Shown in pieces: positions 29,386 through 38,783 of a stretch of DNA of 64,000 nucleotides. The DNA is from an uncultured Acidobacteriota bacterium. GTDB lineage: Bacteria > Acidobacteriota > Vicinamibacteria > Fen-336. The translations under genes and the position numbers were made by a program. The first letter of the stretch is position 1, and every line of letters starts with the position of its first letter. The stretch lies in contig CADEEV010000022.1 of NCBI GenBank assembly GCA_902826455.1, positions 1 through 64,000 of the forward strand, read 5' to 3'. The notes under the pieces are model-generated. The model searched no databases. It saw nothing but the letters and a program-made list of their open reading frames with translations, and was not told the DNA's origin.

Positions 29386-30096
29386 CTAAGCGCCAGGAAT
29401 CAGGCTCTCGAGGGACGCCCCGGCGGGGACCTCCTCCGGCGGCTGGCCCTTGCGGAACAGCCGGGCGCCGGCGTTTCCCCTGAGCACGACGCGCGTGCCC
29501 GAGACCCGCAGCATCGCGCCCTCGCGCAGGCCGAGGACGGGCGTGTCGTTCTCCTCGTGGAACTCGCGGATGCGCGTCTCGCGGCTCTCGCCCATGTGCT
29601 TCGAGGACGGGTCCGCATCGACGTAGTGCGGGTTGATCTGGAAGCCGATCAGGCCGAGGGCCTCGAAGGACGGGGGCTGCACGATCGGCATGTCGTTGGT
29701 CGTCTTGAGGGTCGGGCACGCCATGTTGCTGCCGGCGCTGGCGCCCGCGTAGCGCAGCCCGTCGCGAACGCGCCGACGGAACACCTCGACGAGGCCGTTC
29801 TCCTGCAGCGTGCGGAGCAGCCGGAACGTGTTGCCGCCGCCCACGAAGACGGCCTCGGCGCCCTCGAGAGCGGCGGCGGCCGAGAGCGTGTCGTGGATCG
29901 AGTCGAGCCCGAAGCCGAGGCCCGCGAAGCCCTCCCGCGCCTTGGCCGCGTAGGCGTCGCGATCCTTGAGAGCGTAGGGCACGAAGAGCACGCGCGAGAC
30001 GCCTCGCAGGAAGTCCCGCAGCTCGTCCGCCGCGTGCTCGAGATAGCGGGTGCCGAAGGTCGTGGAAGTGCTGAGCAGCAGGAGCTCTCGTGCCAT
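29386..30096 (-). CDS. pepE: peptidase E-like (S51) dipeptidase
   Basis: This 236-residue cytoplasmic serine peptidase is of the alpha-aspartyl dipeptidase family. Motifs are EAVFVGGGNTFRLLRTLQE, the nucleophile elbow YAGASAGSNMACPT with the catalytic Ser, and FQINPHYVDAD with the catalytic His. It cleaves Asp-Xaa dipeptides in characterised members. A TAGGAT box sits 6 nt before the ATG, and the gene diverges from the nuclease-fold gene across a 32-bp gap. Confidence 0.92.
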   Translation of the reverse strand: MARELLLLSTSTTFGTRYLEHAADELRDFLRGVSRVLFVPYALKDRDAYAAKAREGFAGLGFGLDSIHDTLSAAAALEGAEAVFVGGGNTFRLLRTLQENGLVEVFRRRVRDGLRYAGASAGSNMACPTLKTTNDMPIVQPPSFEALGLIGFQINPHYVDADPSSKHMGESRETRIREFHEENDTPVLGLREGAMLRVSGTRVVLRGNAGARLFRKGQPPEEVPAGASLESLIPGA

Positions 30097-30102
30097 CGGC
30101 CG

Positions 30103-30120
30103 ATCCTAATCCAGTATCAT
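30103..30120. promoter_or_regulatory. divergent -10 boxes for pepE and the nuclease-fold gene
   Basis: TAGGAT on the - strand (30108-30103) ends 6 nt before the pepE ATG. TATCAT on the + strand (30115-30120) ends 8 nt before the ATG at 30129. Confidence 0.55.
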
Positions 30121-30128
30121 CGGCACGC

Positions 30129-31574
30129 ATGCAACGCCCCTCGGTCGCCGCGTTGGCCCTGCTCGCTCTCGCCGCTCCGGCCGTGCACGCAGCGCCTCCC
30201 GAGTGCCCCTCCACGACCCTCAGCGTGCTCGCCTTCAACGTCGAGTACGGCGGCGATCTCGTGAGCTTCGCGAAGGTCGTCGAGGCGGTGCGCGCGAGCG
30301 GCGCCGAGATCGTCGGGATCGAGGAAGCCTGGGGTCACGTGCCGCGCCTCGCCCGGGAGCTGGGCTGGCCGTCGTACGACGCGCGCACCCACGTGCTGTC
30401 CAAGTGGCCGCTCGTCGGGCAGCAGGGCGCCCACGACGCCTACGACCTGGTCGAGGTGGCGCCGGGCTGTGTCGTGGGCATCGGCAACGTGCACCTGCCG
30501 TCGTACCCGTCGGGCGAGGACGAGGCGCGGGCCGGCAAGGCCTGGGCCGAGGTCGTGGCGATCGAGCAGAAGGCCCGCATCCCCCCGATCACGACGATGC
30601 TGACCGAGCTCACCCGGGTCGCGCGCGGGGGCATCCCGGTGTTCCTGACCGGCGACTTCAACGCGCCCTCGCACCGCGACCAGGTGCGGCCCTGGCCGGT
30701 GAGCCTCGCGGTGGAAGCGGCGGGCTTCAAGGACTCCTACCGCGACCTCCACCCGGACGCCGAGAAGGATCCGGGCTTCACGTGGTGGGCCGGCCGGCCG
30801 CCGGTGAAGGGCTGGAACCCCGATCCGAAGGATCCCCAGACGCGCATCGACTACGTGTACGCGCTGGGCGACGCCACCGCCACGAGCAGCCGCATCCTGG
30901 GAGAGAAGGGCAGGGCCTGGGTCGACATCGCGATCGACCCGTGGCCGGCCGACCACCGCGGCGTCGTGTCGACGTTCACGGTGAAGCCCGGGCCCGCGCC
31001 GGCGCTCGTCGCGGTGCCGGGCCAGATGGCGGTCGCCGGCAGCGAGCTCGCGGTCCAGTATCACGCGCCCGCCGGAAGCCGGCTCGTCCTGGTGCCGGCA
31101 GGCACGGCGCCCGAGACGATCGGCGCCGCGCAGACACTCGAAGCGGGCTCGGGGGTCGCGACGCTGCGCGTCCCCACGACCGGCGTCGCTCCGGGAGCCC
31201 ACGAAGCCGTGGTGATGGGCCCCGACGGCGCCGTGCTGGCGCGGCAGCCGTACTGGATCGTCGCGAAGGGCGCGAAGCCCACCCTCACCACGAGCAAGCG
31301 CGCCTACAAGCAGGGCGAGCCGATCGTGGTGCGCTGGGCGAACGCGCCCGGCCAGCGCTGGGACTGGGTCGGTCTCTATCCCGCCGCCAAGGCCGACATC
31401 CCGAAGCCGATGCTGTGGCGGCACACGAAGGCCACGATCGCCGGCGAGGGATCCCTGGACGGCGACTCCGAGGCCGAGGTCTGGCCCCTGCCCCCCGGCA
31501 AGTACAGCGTGAAACTCCTGCTCGACGACGGCTACACCCGGCTGGCGGAGAGCGGCTTCGAGGTGGTCCGATGA
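30129..31574 (+). CDS. secreted endonuclease/exonuclease/phosphatase-fold protein
   Basis: This 481-residue protein has a signal peptide and an EEP catalytic domain to about residue 290: [55 protein letters not shown] and [12 protein letters not shown]. All metal and catalytic residues (N, E, D/N, D, H) are present. Residues about 300-481 form beta-sandwich domains ([19 protein letters not shown]). It could act outside the cell on DNA, phospholipid or phosphosugar. The downstream gene overlaps its stop (ATGA). Confidence 0.87.
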   Translation: MQRPSVAALALLALAAPAVHAAPPECPSTTLSVLAFNVEYGGDLVSFAKVVEAVRASGAEIVGIEEAWGHVPRLARELGWPSYDARTHVLSKWPLVGQQGAHDAYDLVEVAPGCVVGIGNVHLPSYPSGEDEARAGKAWAEVVAIEQKARIPPITTMLTELTRVARGGIPVFLTGDFNAPSHRDQVRPWPVSLAVEAAGFKDSYRDLHPDAEKDPGFTWWAGRPPVKGWNPDPKDPQTRIDYVYALGDATATSSRILGEKGRAWVDIAIDPWPADHRGVVSTFTVKPGPAPALVAVPGQMAVAGSELAVQYHAPAGSRLVLVPAGTAPETIGAAQTLEAGSGVATLRVPTTGVAPGAHEAVVMGPDGAVLARQPYWIVAKGAKPTLTTSKRAYKQGEPIVVRWANAPGQRWDWVGLYPAAKADIPKPMLWRHTKATIAGEGSLDGDSEAEVWPLPPGKYSVKLLLDDGYTRLAESGFEVVR

Positions 31575-31846
31575 CCCACAGCCAGGACGTGACGAACCTC
31601 GCCACGGCGCAGCGGCGGCTCGCCTTGACGCTCACCGCCGCGATGAGCGCCATCTACTTCGGCTTCATCCTGCTCGTGGCGTGGGACAAGCCCCTGCTGG
31701 GCACGCTGCTGGCGCCGGGGCTGTCCCTGGGCACGCTGCTCGGGGCGCTCGTGATCGTCTCGGCCTGGATCCTGGTGTGGATCTACGTGCGCTGGGCCAA
31801 CGCCCACTACGACTCGACGGTGGCGTCGCTCCGGAAGGATCGCTAG
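31571..31846 (+). CDS. DUF485 small membrane protein (YjcH-like)
   Basis: This 91-residue protein has two transmembrane helices and a C-terminal [20 protein letters not shown] tail, the DUF485 hallmark. Such proteins are almost always encoded just before an ActP-type acetate/monocarboxylate symporter and probably assist it. It is coupled on both sides: ATGA with the preceding gene and TAGTG with the symporter gene. Confidence 0.92.
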   Translation: MTHSQDVTNLATAQRRLALTLTAAMSAIYFGFILLVAWDKPLLGTLLAPGLSLGTLLGALVIVSAWILVWIYVRWANAHYDSTVASLRKDR

Positions 31847-33378
31847 TGCCGTCGGCCCTCGGCGCGCCCAACCCCGTCGCGATCGGGTTCTTCTTCCTGT
31901 TCATCTCAGTGACGCTCGGCATCACCTGGTGGGCGGCGCGGCGCACCAAGACGGCCGAGCACTTCTACGCCGCGGGCCGCAGCGTCACGGGCCTGCAGAA
32001 CGGCTTCGCCCTGGCCGGCGACTACATGAGCGCCGCGAGCTTCCTGGGCATCGCGGGCCTCGTCGCCACCTCGGGCTTCGACGGCCTCATCTATTCGATC
32101 GGCTTCCTCGTCGGCTGGCCGATCGTCATGTTCCTGATCGCCGAGCCCCTGCGGAACCTGGGCAAGTACACGTTCTCGGACGTCGTGGCCTATCGCCTCG
32201 AGGGCACGAGCGTGCGCGTGGCGGCGGCCATCGGCACGCTGGCCGTCGTGTCGTTCTACCTGATCGCGCAGATGGTGGGCGCCGGCAACCTGATCCGGCT
32301 GCTGTTCGGCCTCTCCTACGAGAAGGCCGTGGTGCTGGTGGGCGGCGTGATGCTGCTCTACGTGCTGTTCGGCGGCATGATCGCGACCACCTGGGTCCAG
32401 ATCGTGAAGGCGGTGCTGCTGCTGACGGGCGCGTCGATCCTGGCGGGCCTCGTGCTGCTGCAGTTCCACATGAACCCCCTCGAGCTCTTCGCGGCCGCGG
32501 CGGCGAAGTACGGCGACAAGGTGCTGGCCCCCGGGCAGCTCGTGAGCAATCCCTTCGAGGCCGTCTCCCTCGGCCTCGCCCTCATGTTCGGGACCGCGGG
32601 CCTCCCCCACATCCTGATGCGCTTCTACACGGTGCCCGACGCGCGCACGGCCCGCACGTCCGTGAGCTACGCGATCGTCCTGATCGGCTTCTTCTACCTT
32701 CTCACGTTCATCCTGGGCTTCGGGGCCATGGTGATCGTGGGGCGCGAGACGATCCAGGGCATCGACAAGGGCGGCAACATGGCGGCGCCGCTCCTGGCCG
32801 AGGCCCTGGGCGGCACCGGCTTCCTGGGCTTCATCTGCGCGGTCGCCTTCGCGACGATCCTGGCCGTCGTGGCGGGCCTCACGCTCTCGGGCGCCGCGGC
32901 CCTCTCCCACGATCTCTGGGTGAGCGTCGTGCGCAAGGGCTCGGCTCCCGAACGCGAGCAGCTCCTCGTGGCCCGCGGTGCGACCGTGGCGCTGGCGGTC
33001 CTCTCGATCATCCTGGGCATCGCCTTCAAGGGCCAGAACGTCGCGTTCATGGTCGGGCTCGCCTTCGCGATCGCCGCCTCCGCCAACTTCCCCGCCCTCG
33101 TGCTGTCGGTGTTCTGGAAGCCGTTCACCACGCGCGGCGCCCAGGCCAGCATGATCGTCGGCACGCTCTCGGCCGTGATCCTGATCGGCCTCTCCCCCAC
33201 GATCCAGGTGCAGATGCTCGGGCGTCCCTCGGCCTACTTCCCGCTGGCGAACCCGGGCCTCGTCACGATCCCCCTCTCGTTCGTCGTGGGCATCGTGGTG
33301 TCGCTGCTGGCGCCCGAGAAGCGCGCGGCCGACGGCTTCGCGGGGCTGCAGAAGCAGCTCCACCTGGGAGGCGACTGA
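31846..33378 (+). CDS. actP: ActP-type sodium:solute (acetate/monocarboxylate) symporter
   Basis: This 510-residue SSS-family inner-membrane symporter has about thirteen helices. It has [32 protein letters not shown] near the N-terminus, the conserved [21 protein letters not shown] loop, and a C-terminal [22 protein letters not shown] segment. These match acetate permease ActP. The start is a GTG overlapping the DUF485 stop (TAGTG), and the DUF485-actP order supports acetate or related monocarboxylates as substrate. Confidence 0.93.
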   Translation: MPSALGAPNPVAIGFFFLFISVTLGITWWAARRTKTAEHFYAAGRSVTGLQNGFALAGDYMSAASFLGIAGLVATSGFDGLIYSIGFLVGWPIVMFLIAEPLRNLGKYTFSDVVAYRLEGTSVRVAAAIGTLAVVSFYLIAQMVGAGNLIRLLFGLSYEKAVVLVGGVMLLYVLFGGMIATTWVQIVKAVLLLTGASILAGLVLLQFHMNPLELFAAAAAKYGDKVLAPGQLVSNPFEAVSLGLALMFGTAGLPHILMRFYTVPDARTARTSVSYAIVLIGFFYLLTFILGFGAMVIVGRETIQGIDKGGNMAAPLLAEALGGTGFLGFICAVAFATILAVVAGLTLSGAAALSHDLWVSVVRKGSAPEREQLLVARGATVALAVLSIILGIAFKGQNVAFMVGLAFAIAASANFPALVLSVFWKPFTTRGAQASMIVGTLSAVILIGLSPTIQVQMLGRPSAYFPLANPGLVTIPLSFVVGIVVSLLAPEKRAADGFAGLQKQLHLGGD

Positions 33379-33749
33379 TGAACGCCCTGGGGACCGCCAT
33401 CGTCGCGCTCGTGGCGCTCGAGCACGCCTGGTTCTTCGTGCTCGAGAGCTTCCTGTTCACCGCGCCGATCGGCCTGCAGACCTTCCACAACACGCCGGAG
33501 AGGGCCGCAACCCTCGCCGTCCTCGCGAAGAACCAGGGCGTCTACAACGCGTTCCTGGCCGCGGGCCTCGTGTGGAGCCTCGTGCACCCGGATCCGTCCG
33601 TCGCGTTCCAGCTGCGGGCGTTCTTCCTGGGCTGCGTGTTCGTGGCCGGCATCGTCGGCGGGGCGACACTCTCGTTCCCGGTCTTCCTCCTGCAAGGGAT
33701 GCCGGCCCTCGTGGGGCTCGGGGTCGCCTGGCTGGCCTGGCCGCGCTGA
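33378..33749 (+). CDS. DUF1304 membrane protein
   Basis: This 123-residue protein has four transmembrane helices and the DUF1304 pattern: ALEHAWFFVLESFLF, FHNTPERAATLAVLAKNQGVYNAFLAAGL. The function is unknown in the family. It starts at an ATG overlapping the symporter stop (TGATG) and so is the third gene of the DUF485-actP unit. Confidence 0.9.
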   Translation: MNALGTAIVALVALEHAWFFVLESFLFTAPIGLQTFHNTPERAATLAVLAKNQGVYNAFLAAGLVWSLVHPDPSVAFQLRAFFLGCVFVAGIVGGATLSFPVFLLQGMPALVGLGVAWLAWPR

Positions 33750-34181
33750 GCCTCGCGCTGCTCGTGGCCGCGGCCACGGCGGCGGACGTGCCCGAGCCGA
33801 AGGTCACCCGGCACGTCGAGCACTACGCGGTCGGCGCGAACACCGAGCGCGAGATCCGGGCCGAGATGACGCGCCTCGGCCCGAAGACCGCGGACGGCAT
33901 CAGCTTCGACGGCAACAGCCTGTGGAAGGCGGACTGGGACTTCACCTACGAAGAACCGCGCCACGGCTGCGCCGAGCCTCGGGGCGAAGTGGGACCGGTA
34001 CGTCGCCGCCCTCGAGATCCACGAGAAGGGCCACGAGGACATCGGCCGCGCCATCGGGGTCGAGGTGCGCCGGCGCCTCTCGGCCCTGACGCGCGCGTCG
34101 ACCTGCAAGGAGCTGCACGCGGCGCTCGACCGCGAGGGGCAGGCGGACCACGGCGTCACCCAGGGCGCCGTGTTCCCGTGA
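33746..34181 (+). pseudogene. DUF922-type putative zinc protease, frameshifted with internal deletion
   Basis: The first part reads as a signal peptide plus the DUF922 N-terminal half (YAVGANTEREIRAEMTRLGP, FDGNSLWKADWDFTYEEPRHGC) in one frame up to about 33976. The C-terminal half (AKWDRYVAALEIHEKGHEDIG, with HExxH) continues in the -2/+1 frame from about 33971 to the stop at 34181. The middle strand segment expected between them (roughly 25-30 residues) is missing. The simplest reading is a deletion of a non-multiple of three. A CTG at 33746 overlapping the DUF1304 stop, or a GTG at 33761, would be the start. An assembly error cannot be excluded. Confidence 0.72.
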
Positions 34182-34245
34182 TGCTATGCTTCGCGCAACC
34201 CCGTCTCAGCCGTCCGACGCCGCATCCAGCGCAGGAGAACCCGCC

Positions 34246-34515
34246 ATGGCCATACTCGGAATGGTGCTCACGATCGTCGGCTCGCTCGTCATGCTCGTCT
34301 TCAGCATCCAGATCCTGATCCAGGCCTTCAAGACGAGCATCGCCTGGGGCATCGGCAGCCTCGTGATCCCGTTCGTGCTGCTCGTCTACGTGGCGAAGAA
34401 CTGGCAGGCCACGAAGCAGCCGTTCCTGCGCATGCTCGGGGGCTTCGTCGTGATGATCGTGGGCTCGGTGCTCGGCATCTTCGGCGCGGCCAGCAGCGCC
34501 GGCACGACCCCCTAG
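34246..34515 (+). CDS. small two-helix membrane protein
   Basis: This 89-residue protein has about three hydrophobic stretches (ILGMVLTIVGSLVMLVFSIQ, GIGSLVIPFVLLVYVA, FVVMIVGSVLGIFGAA). A clean AGGAG Shine-Dalgarno lies about 8 nt before the ATG, which sets the start. No family is named with confidence; short acidobacterial membrane proteins of this look are common. Confidence 0.72.
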   Translation: MAILGMVLTIVGSLVMLVFSIQILIQAFKTSIAWGIGSLVIPFVLLVYVAKNWQATKQPFLRMLGGFVVMIVGSVLGIFGAASSAGTTP

Positions 34516-34525
34516 CTCCGCTCCC

Positions 34526-35500
34526 CTACTCGAGCCGCCACAGCCGCGCCGTGCCGTCGTCGCTGGCCGAGGCCAGCGTGCGGCCGTCCCGCGACACGTC
34601 CACCGCCCACACCAGGCCCGTGTGGCCGGTGAGCACGGCGGGGCTCGTGGTGGCGCCGGCCGGATCCAGCGCGACGATCGTGTTGCCCATCGTGGCGAAG
34701 AGCCGCAGGCCGTCGGGCGTGTAGGCCAGGGCCAGGACGATGTCGGTGCCGGCCCGGAGCGTGCGCAGCTCGTGGCCATCGGCCACGGAGTACACGTGGA
34801 CCTCGCCGAACGTGCCGCCGGCCGCGAGCTCGCCGCCGCCGGGCGCGAAGGCGAGCGACCAATGGGCCGTCTCGGCGAGGTTGCGCGCGGTCCAGAGCGG
34901 GCTCCCGGCCGGATAGGCCCAGAGCCGCACCGCGGCGTCCAGGAAGCTGCCGGCCGTGGCGAACGCGTGCTCGTCGCCGGCCAGGGCGACGTCGGTCACG
35001 ACCGCGGCGTGGGCGTCGATGGCCTGCAGCAGCCGGCCGGTCGCGACGTCGTACAGGCGCACCTTGTGGTCGTTGGACGCGGCCAGCAGCGTGAGGCCAT
35101 CGGCCGAGAACGCGACCGCGCCGATCCCGAAGCTGGCGCCCGTCAACGTGCGCACCAGCGTGCCGTCGCTCGCCTGCCACAACGGCACGCGGCCGCTCTC
35201 GGTGCCGCCCGCGAGCAGCGTGCCGTCCGGGCTCACGGCGACGGCGAGCACCGGCGTCGAGTCGGACGTGAAGGTCCGCTGGAGGACACCGTCGGCGACG
35301 GTCCACAGCCGGACGGTGCCGTCGACGGAGCCGGTCGCGACCTCGCGCGAATCGCGGGTGAAGGCCACCGACGTGACGCGCTGGGTGTGGCCCGTGAGCG
35401 TGCGCTCGAGACAGGCCACGGCGTCGCAGGTCGGCACGACGGGCGCGTCGCCGCCGCAGCCGGCGAGCGCCACCAGCGCGAAGGACGCGAGGCGCTTCAC
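34526..35500 (-). CDS. WD40-repeat lipoprotein
   Basis: This 324-residue protein has a lipoprotein signal (ALVALAGC, Cys at 15). About seven WD40 blades follow, with GH ... LW / LY endings (LTGHTQRVTSVAFTRDSREVATGSVDGTVRLW, SNDHKVRLYD, LTGHTGLVWAVDVSRDG, SASDDGTARLW), forming a beta-propeller. It should sit on the periplasmic side as an interaction scaffold. The GTG start overlaps the fhs stop (GTGA), so it is cotranscribed with fhs without an evident functional link. Confidence 0.88.
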   Translation of the reverse strand: MKRLASFALVALAGCGGDAPVVPTCDAVACLERTLTGHTQRVTSVAFTRDSREVATGSVDGTVRLWTVADGVLQRTFTSDSTPVLAVAVSPDGTLLAGGTESGRVPLWQASDGTLVRTLTGASFGIGAVAFSADGLTLLAASNDHKVRLYDVATGRLLQAIDAHAAVVTDVALAGDEHAFATAGSFLDAAVRLWAYPAGSPLWTARNLAETAHWSLAFAPGGGELAAGGTFGEVHVYSVADGHELRTLRAGTDIVLALAYTPDGLRLFATMGNTIVALDPAGATTSPAVLTGHTGLVWAVDVSRDGRTLASASDDGTARLWRLE

Positions 35501-37143
35501 TCGACTCCGACGATCGTGCCGTCGGCGGTGAGGTCGATGTCGTGGGAGTGCGGACGCTTGGGCAGGCCCGGCATCGTGAGGATCTCGCCGGTGAGCGGCA
35601 CCAGGAAGCCGGCGCCCGCGGCGATGCGCACCTCGCGCACGGTCATCTCGAAGTCGCGCGGGCGGCCCAGGCGCTTCTCGTCGTCCGAGAGCGAGAGGTG
35701 GGTCTTCGCCATGCAGATCGGCACCTCGCCGAAGCCGAGGCGCACGGCGCGATCGAGCTGCGACTTGGCCGTGACCGTGAAGTCCACGTCGGCGGCGCCG
35801 TAGATCGCCCGGGCGATCTTGCGGATCTTCTCGGCCGGCGGGTCGCTGAGCTCGTAGGTGTAGCGCGGCTTCGGGTCGGCCGCCTTCGCCCGCGCCACGA
35901 TCTTCTCCGCGAGCTCCAGGGCACCGCCGCCGCCCTGTCCGTAGACGTCGGCGAGGCCCGCCTCGACGCCGTCCTGCTTCAGGCGGTCGAGCACGTACTG
36001 CAGCTCGCCCGGCGTGTCCTCCTTGCGGACGTTCAGCGCCACCACGGGCGCCAGGCCGAACTGCGACACGCTGTCGATGTGCTTCTCGAGGTTCTCCATG
36101 CCGCGGGCGAGGGCCTTGGCGTTCTCCTTCGCGGCCTCGGCCGCCGGCACGCCGCCGTGGAACTTGAGGGCCCGCAGCGTCGCGACCAGCACCACGGCGT
36201 GGGGCCAGATGCCGGCCGCCCGGCACTTGATGTCCAGGAACTTCTCGGCGCCGAGGTCGAAGCCGAAGCCGGCCTCCGTGAACACGAACTCCGCCCGGCG
36301 CAGGGCGAGGCGCGTGGCCACGAGGCTGTTGCAGCCGTGGGCGATGTTGCCGAACGGGCCGCCGTGGACGAGGGCCGGGGCGCCCTCCGTGGTCTGGGCG
36401 ATGTTGGGCAGGAGCGCGTCGCGCAGCAGGGCCGCCATGGCGCCCTCGGCTTGCAGGTCGCGGGCGTACACGGGCTCGCCCTCGCGCGTGAAGCCCAGCA
36501 GGATCCGGCCCAGGCGCTGCTTGAGGTCGGTGTAGTCCTTCGAGAGGCACAGGATCGCCATCACCTCGCTGGCCGCGGTGATGTCGAAGCCGCCCTCGCG
36601 GGGCACGCCCATGGCCTTGCCGCCGAGGCCGAAGACCGTGTGGCGCAGGAAGCGGTCGTTCATGTCCATCACGCGGCGGAACGTCATCTGGCGGTGGTCG
36701 AGCTCGCGGCCCGCCTCGCCGGCCGGCGTGCGGAAGTAGACGTGGTTGTCGGCGAGCGCCGCGAGCAGGTTGTGGGACGCGGTCACCGCGTGCAGGTCGC
36801 CGGTGAAGTGCAGGTTGATGCGGGCCGAGGGCTCGAGCTTCGACTGGCCGCCGCCCGTGCCGCCGCCCTTCTGGCCGAAGACCGGCCCGAGCGACGGCTC
36901 GCGCAGCGCGCAGGCGGCGCCGACGCCGAGACGACGGGCGGCCTGGGTCAGGCCGATCGTGCAGGTCGTCTTGCCCTCGCCCGCGGGCGTCGGGCTGATG
37001 GCCGAGACCAGGATCAGCCGCGCCTTCAGCGGGTCCTCGCGGAAGGCCACCTCGGGCGCGATCTTGGCGACGCCGCCGCCCCAGGGTTGGATGTCGTCCG
37101 GGCCGAAGCCCAGGTCCGCCGCCACGTCGGAGATTGCGCGCAT
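35497..37143 (-). CDS. fhs: formate-tetrahydrofolate ligase
   Basis: This 548-residue enzyme makes 10-formyl-THF from formate, THF and ATP in the cytoplasm. The P-loop-like ATP site is TPAGEGKTT. Other signatures are LREPSLGPVFGQKGGGTGGG, FTGDLHAVTASHNLLAALADNH, RGFDITAASEVMA-like FDITAASEVMAILCL, and the closing GEILTMPGLPKRP. Length is normal. A TAGAAT box lies 8 nt before the ATG. It supports one-carbon metabolism and could take formate or serine/glycine-derived units produced by other catabolic genes here. Confidence 0.97.
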   Translation of the reverse strand: MRAISDVAADLGFGPDDIQPWGGGVAKIAPEVAFREDPLKARLILVSAISPTPAGEGKTTCTIGLTQAARRLGVGAACALREPSLGPVFGQKGGGTGGGQSKLEPSARINLHFTGDLHAVTASHNLLAALADNHVYFRTPAGEAGRELDHRQMTFRRVMDMNDRFLRHTVFGLGGKAMGVPREGGFDITAASEVMAILCLSKDYTDLKQRLGRILLGFTREGEPVYARDLQAEGAMAALLRDALLPNIAQTTEGAPALVHGGPFGNIAHGCNSLVATRLALRRAEFVFTEAGFGFDLGAEKFLDIKCRAAGIWPHAVVLVATLRALKFHGGVPAAEAAKENAKALARGMENLEKHIDSVSQFGLAPVVALNVRKEDTPGELQYVLDRLKQDGVEAGLADVYGQGGGGALELAEKIVARAKAADPKPRYTYELSDPPAEKIRKIARAIYGAADVDFTVTAKSQLDRAVRLGFGEVPICMAKTHLSLSDDEKRLGRPRDFEMTVREVRIAAGAGFLVPLTGEILTMPGLPKRPHSHDIDLTADGTIVGVE

Positions 37144-37151
37144 GAGGCGAC

Positions 37152-37161
37152 ATTCTAGTAT
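37152..37161. promoter_or_regulatory. overlapping divergent -10 boxes (fhs and SIS gene)
   Basis: TAGAAT on the - strand (37157-37152) ends 8 nt before the fhs ATG. TAGTAT on the + strand (37156-37161) ends 11 nt before the GTG at 37173. The two boxes share a TA step, so polymerase binding in one direction should exclude the other. Confidence 0.5.
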
Positions 37162-37172
37162 TCTTCACGCGC

Positions 37173-38210
37173 GTGACGACCCTCTTCGAGACCGAACTGC
37201 GCGAGCAGCCGAGCGTCCTCGCGCGCCTGCTGCGCGAGGGTCGCGGACCGGCCGAGGCCGTCGCGAAGCGCATCCGCGAGCGCCAGGTCCGCTTCGCCGT
37301 GCTGGCCGCGCGCGGCTCCTCGGACAACGCCGCACGCTACGGCCAGTACGTCTTCGGCGTCCACAACGGGCTCGTGGCCGCCCTCGCGACGCCCTCGGTG
37401 TTCACGCACTACGGCGCGACGCCGAGCCTCGCGGACAGCCTCGTCATCGGGATCAGCCAGTCCGGCCAGTCCCCGGACATCGTCGAGGTGCTGCGGGCCG
37501 GCCGCGCCCAGGGCGCCTTCACCCTGGCCCTCACGAACGAGCCCGACTCGCCCCTCGCGAAGACGGCGGAGGCCGTGCTGCCGCTCCTGGCCGACAAGGA
37601 GCGCGCGGTGGCCGCCACCAAGACCTACACGGCGCAGGTGCTCGCCGTCGCCATGGTGAGCGCCGCCCTCGCCGGCGAGGAGCGCCTCTGGCTCGACCTC
37701 GCGGGCGTGCCCGATCTCGCCCAGACCGCGATCGCCACCAACCTCCCCAACGCCTCGGCCGCGGAGGCGCTGCGCGACCACAGCCGCCTCGTGGTCGTGG
37801 GCCGCGGCTACAACCTCTCGACGGCCTTCGAGATCACCCTCAAGGTGAAGGAGACGACGGGCGTGATGGCCGACGGCTATTCCTCCGCCGACTTCCTCCA
37901 CGGCCCGAAGGCCATCCTCGACCGCCACCTGCCGGTCCTGGCCGTCGCCCCGGGCCCGCGGGTCTTCGACGACCTCGACGGGCTGGTGCGGCTCACCCGC
38001 GACAACGGCGCGCCCCTGATCGCGATCAGCGATCGCGCCGAGGTGCTGTCGCAGGCCGACATCGCGCTGCCGCTGCCGGCCATGCCCGAGTGGCTGTCGC
38101 CGATCGTCGCGGTGATGCCGGGACAGATCTTCGCCCTCGGCTTGAGCCTGGCGCGCGGCATGCAACCCGACGCGCCCCCCGGCCTGTCGAAGGTCACCCA
38201 CACGCGCTAG
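37173..38210 (+). CDS. double-SIS sugar-phosphate isomerase/deaminase (GlmS-isomerase/NagB-II like)
   Basis: This 345-residue cytoplasmic protein has two SIS domains and no glutaminase domain. Motifs are AVLAARGSSDNAARYGQYVF, LVIGISQSGQSPDIVEVLRAGR, ALTNEPDSPLA, and VVVGRGYNLSTAFEITLKVKETTG. It is typical of glucosamine-6-phosphate deaminase (NagB-II) or AgaS-type enzymes. The amino-sugar locus later in the window gives a plausible substrate, glucosamine 6-phosphate, but it is 15 kb away. It starts at GTG 37173. Confidence 0.86.
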   Translation: MTTLFETELREQPSVLARLLREGRGPAEAVAKRIRERQVRFAVLAARGSSDNAARYGQYVFGVHNGLVAALATPSVFTHYGATPSLADSLVIGISQSGQSPDIVEVLRAGRAQGAFTLALTNEPDSPLAKTAEAVLPLLADKERAVAATKTYTAQVLAVAMVSAALAGEERLWLDLAGVPDLAQTAIATNLPNASAAEALRDHSRLVVVGRGYNLSTAFEITLKVKETTGVMADGYSSADFLHGPKAILDRHLPVLAVAPGPRVFDDLDGLVRLTRDNGAPLIAISDRAEVLSQADIALPLPAMPEWLSPIVAVMPGQIFALGLSLARGMQPDAPPGLSKVTHTR

Positions 38211-38222
38211 GCGGTCACGGTC

Positions 38223-38783
38223 TTGTCCAGGGGCGACGCCAGGGTTCGCGGCATCCTGCTGCTCAACACGGTGCGCTTCGTGGTCGAGCACTACGGCGAG
38301 GAGGCCCACGCACGCGTGATGGCCGCCCTGCCCGACCCGGCGTCGCGTGGGGTGTTCTCGGGGCCGGCCCGTGAGGCCTCGTGGGCCCCGCTCGGGCCCA
38401 TCGTGGAGTACATGGTGGTCGCGCAGCGGCTGCTGGCGCCGGGCGACCCGAGCTTCCACCGGCGCATGGGCCGCTTCTCGGGCGGCCTGAGCCGCGCCGT
38501 GGGCGGCTTCCTGCCGATGGTCGTGAGCAAGCCGATCGCCGTGCGGATGGCGACCAAGCTGTTCCGCTCGTTCTACGACCGCGGGCGGATCGAGGTGAAG
38601 CCCGTGTCCGAGCGCGAGATGCGCCTGGTGCTCCACGACTTCCCCGCCGCGACGCCCCACTGCGAACGCTTCTGCGGCGCCCTCGAGGCGCTCATCGGAA
38701 GCGAGGACTTTCCCCTCGCGATCGAGGAGGTGGCCTGCGCCGCCGACGGTCACGCCCGCTGCGAGATGCGCGCGACCTGGTAG
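38223..38783 (+). CDS. DUF2378-like (TIGR02265) protein
   Basis: This 186-residue protein resembles the DUF2378/TIGR02265 family, abundant in Myxococcales. It has an N-terminal ILLLNTVRFVVEHYGEEAHARVMAALP segment, a central LGPIVEYMVVAQRLLAPG, and a C-terminal V4R-like ending (DGHARCEMRATW). These relatives look like heme-NO-binding/V4R sensory folds, but their function is unknown. The start is taken as TTG 38223 because an in-frame stop lies 5 codons upstream and the next candidates would cut the conserved N-terminus. It follows the SIS gene by 12 bp. Confidence 0.65.
   Translation: MSRGDARVRGILLLNTVRFVVEHYGEEAHARVMAALPDPASRGVFSGPAREASWAPLGPIVEYMVVAQRLLAPGDPSFHRRMGRFSGGLSRAVGGFLPMVVSKPIAVRMATKLFRSFYDRGRIEVKPVSEREMRLVLHDFPAATPHCERFCGALEALIGSEDFPLAIEEVACAADGHARCEMRATW

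Noticed and set aside
33746-34181. Two separate small genes in place of a broken DUF922 gene
   Set aside because: The halves are the consecutive N- and C-terminal parts of one domain, and the second half has no start codon or ribosome site of its own.
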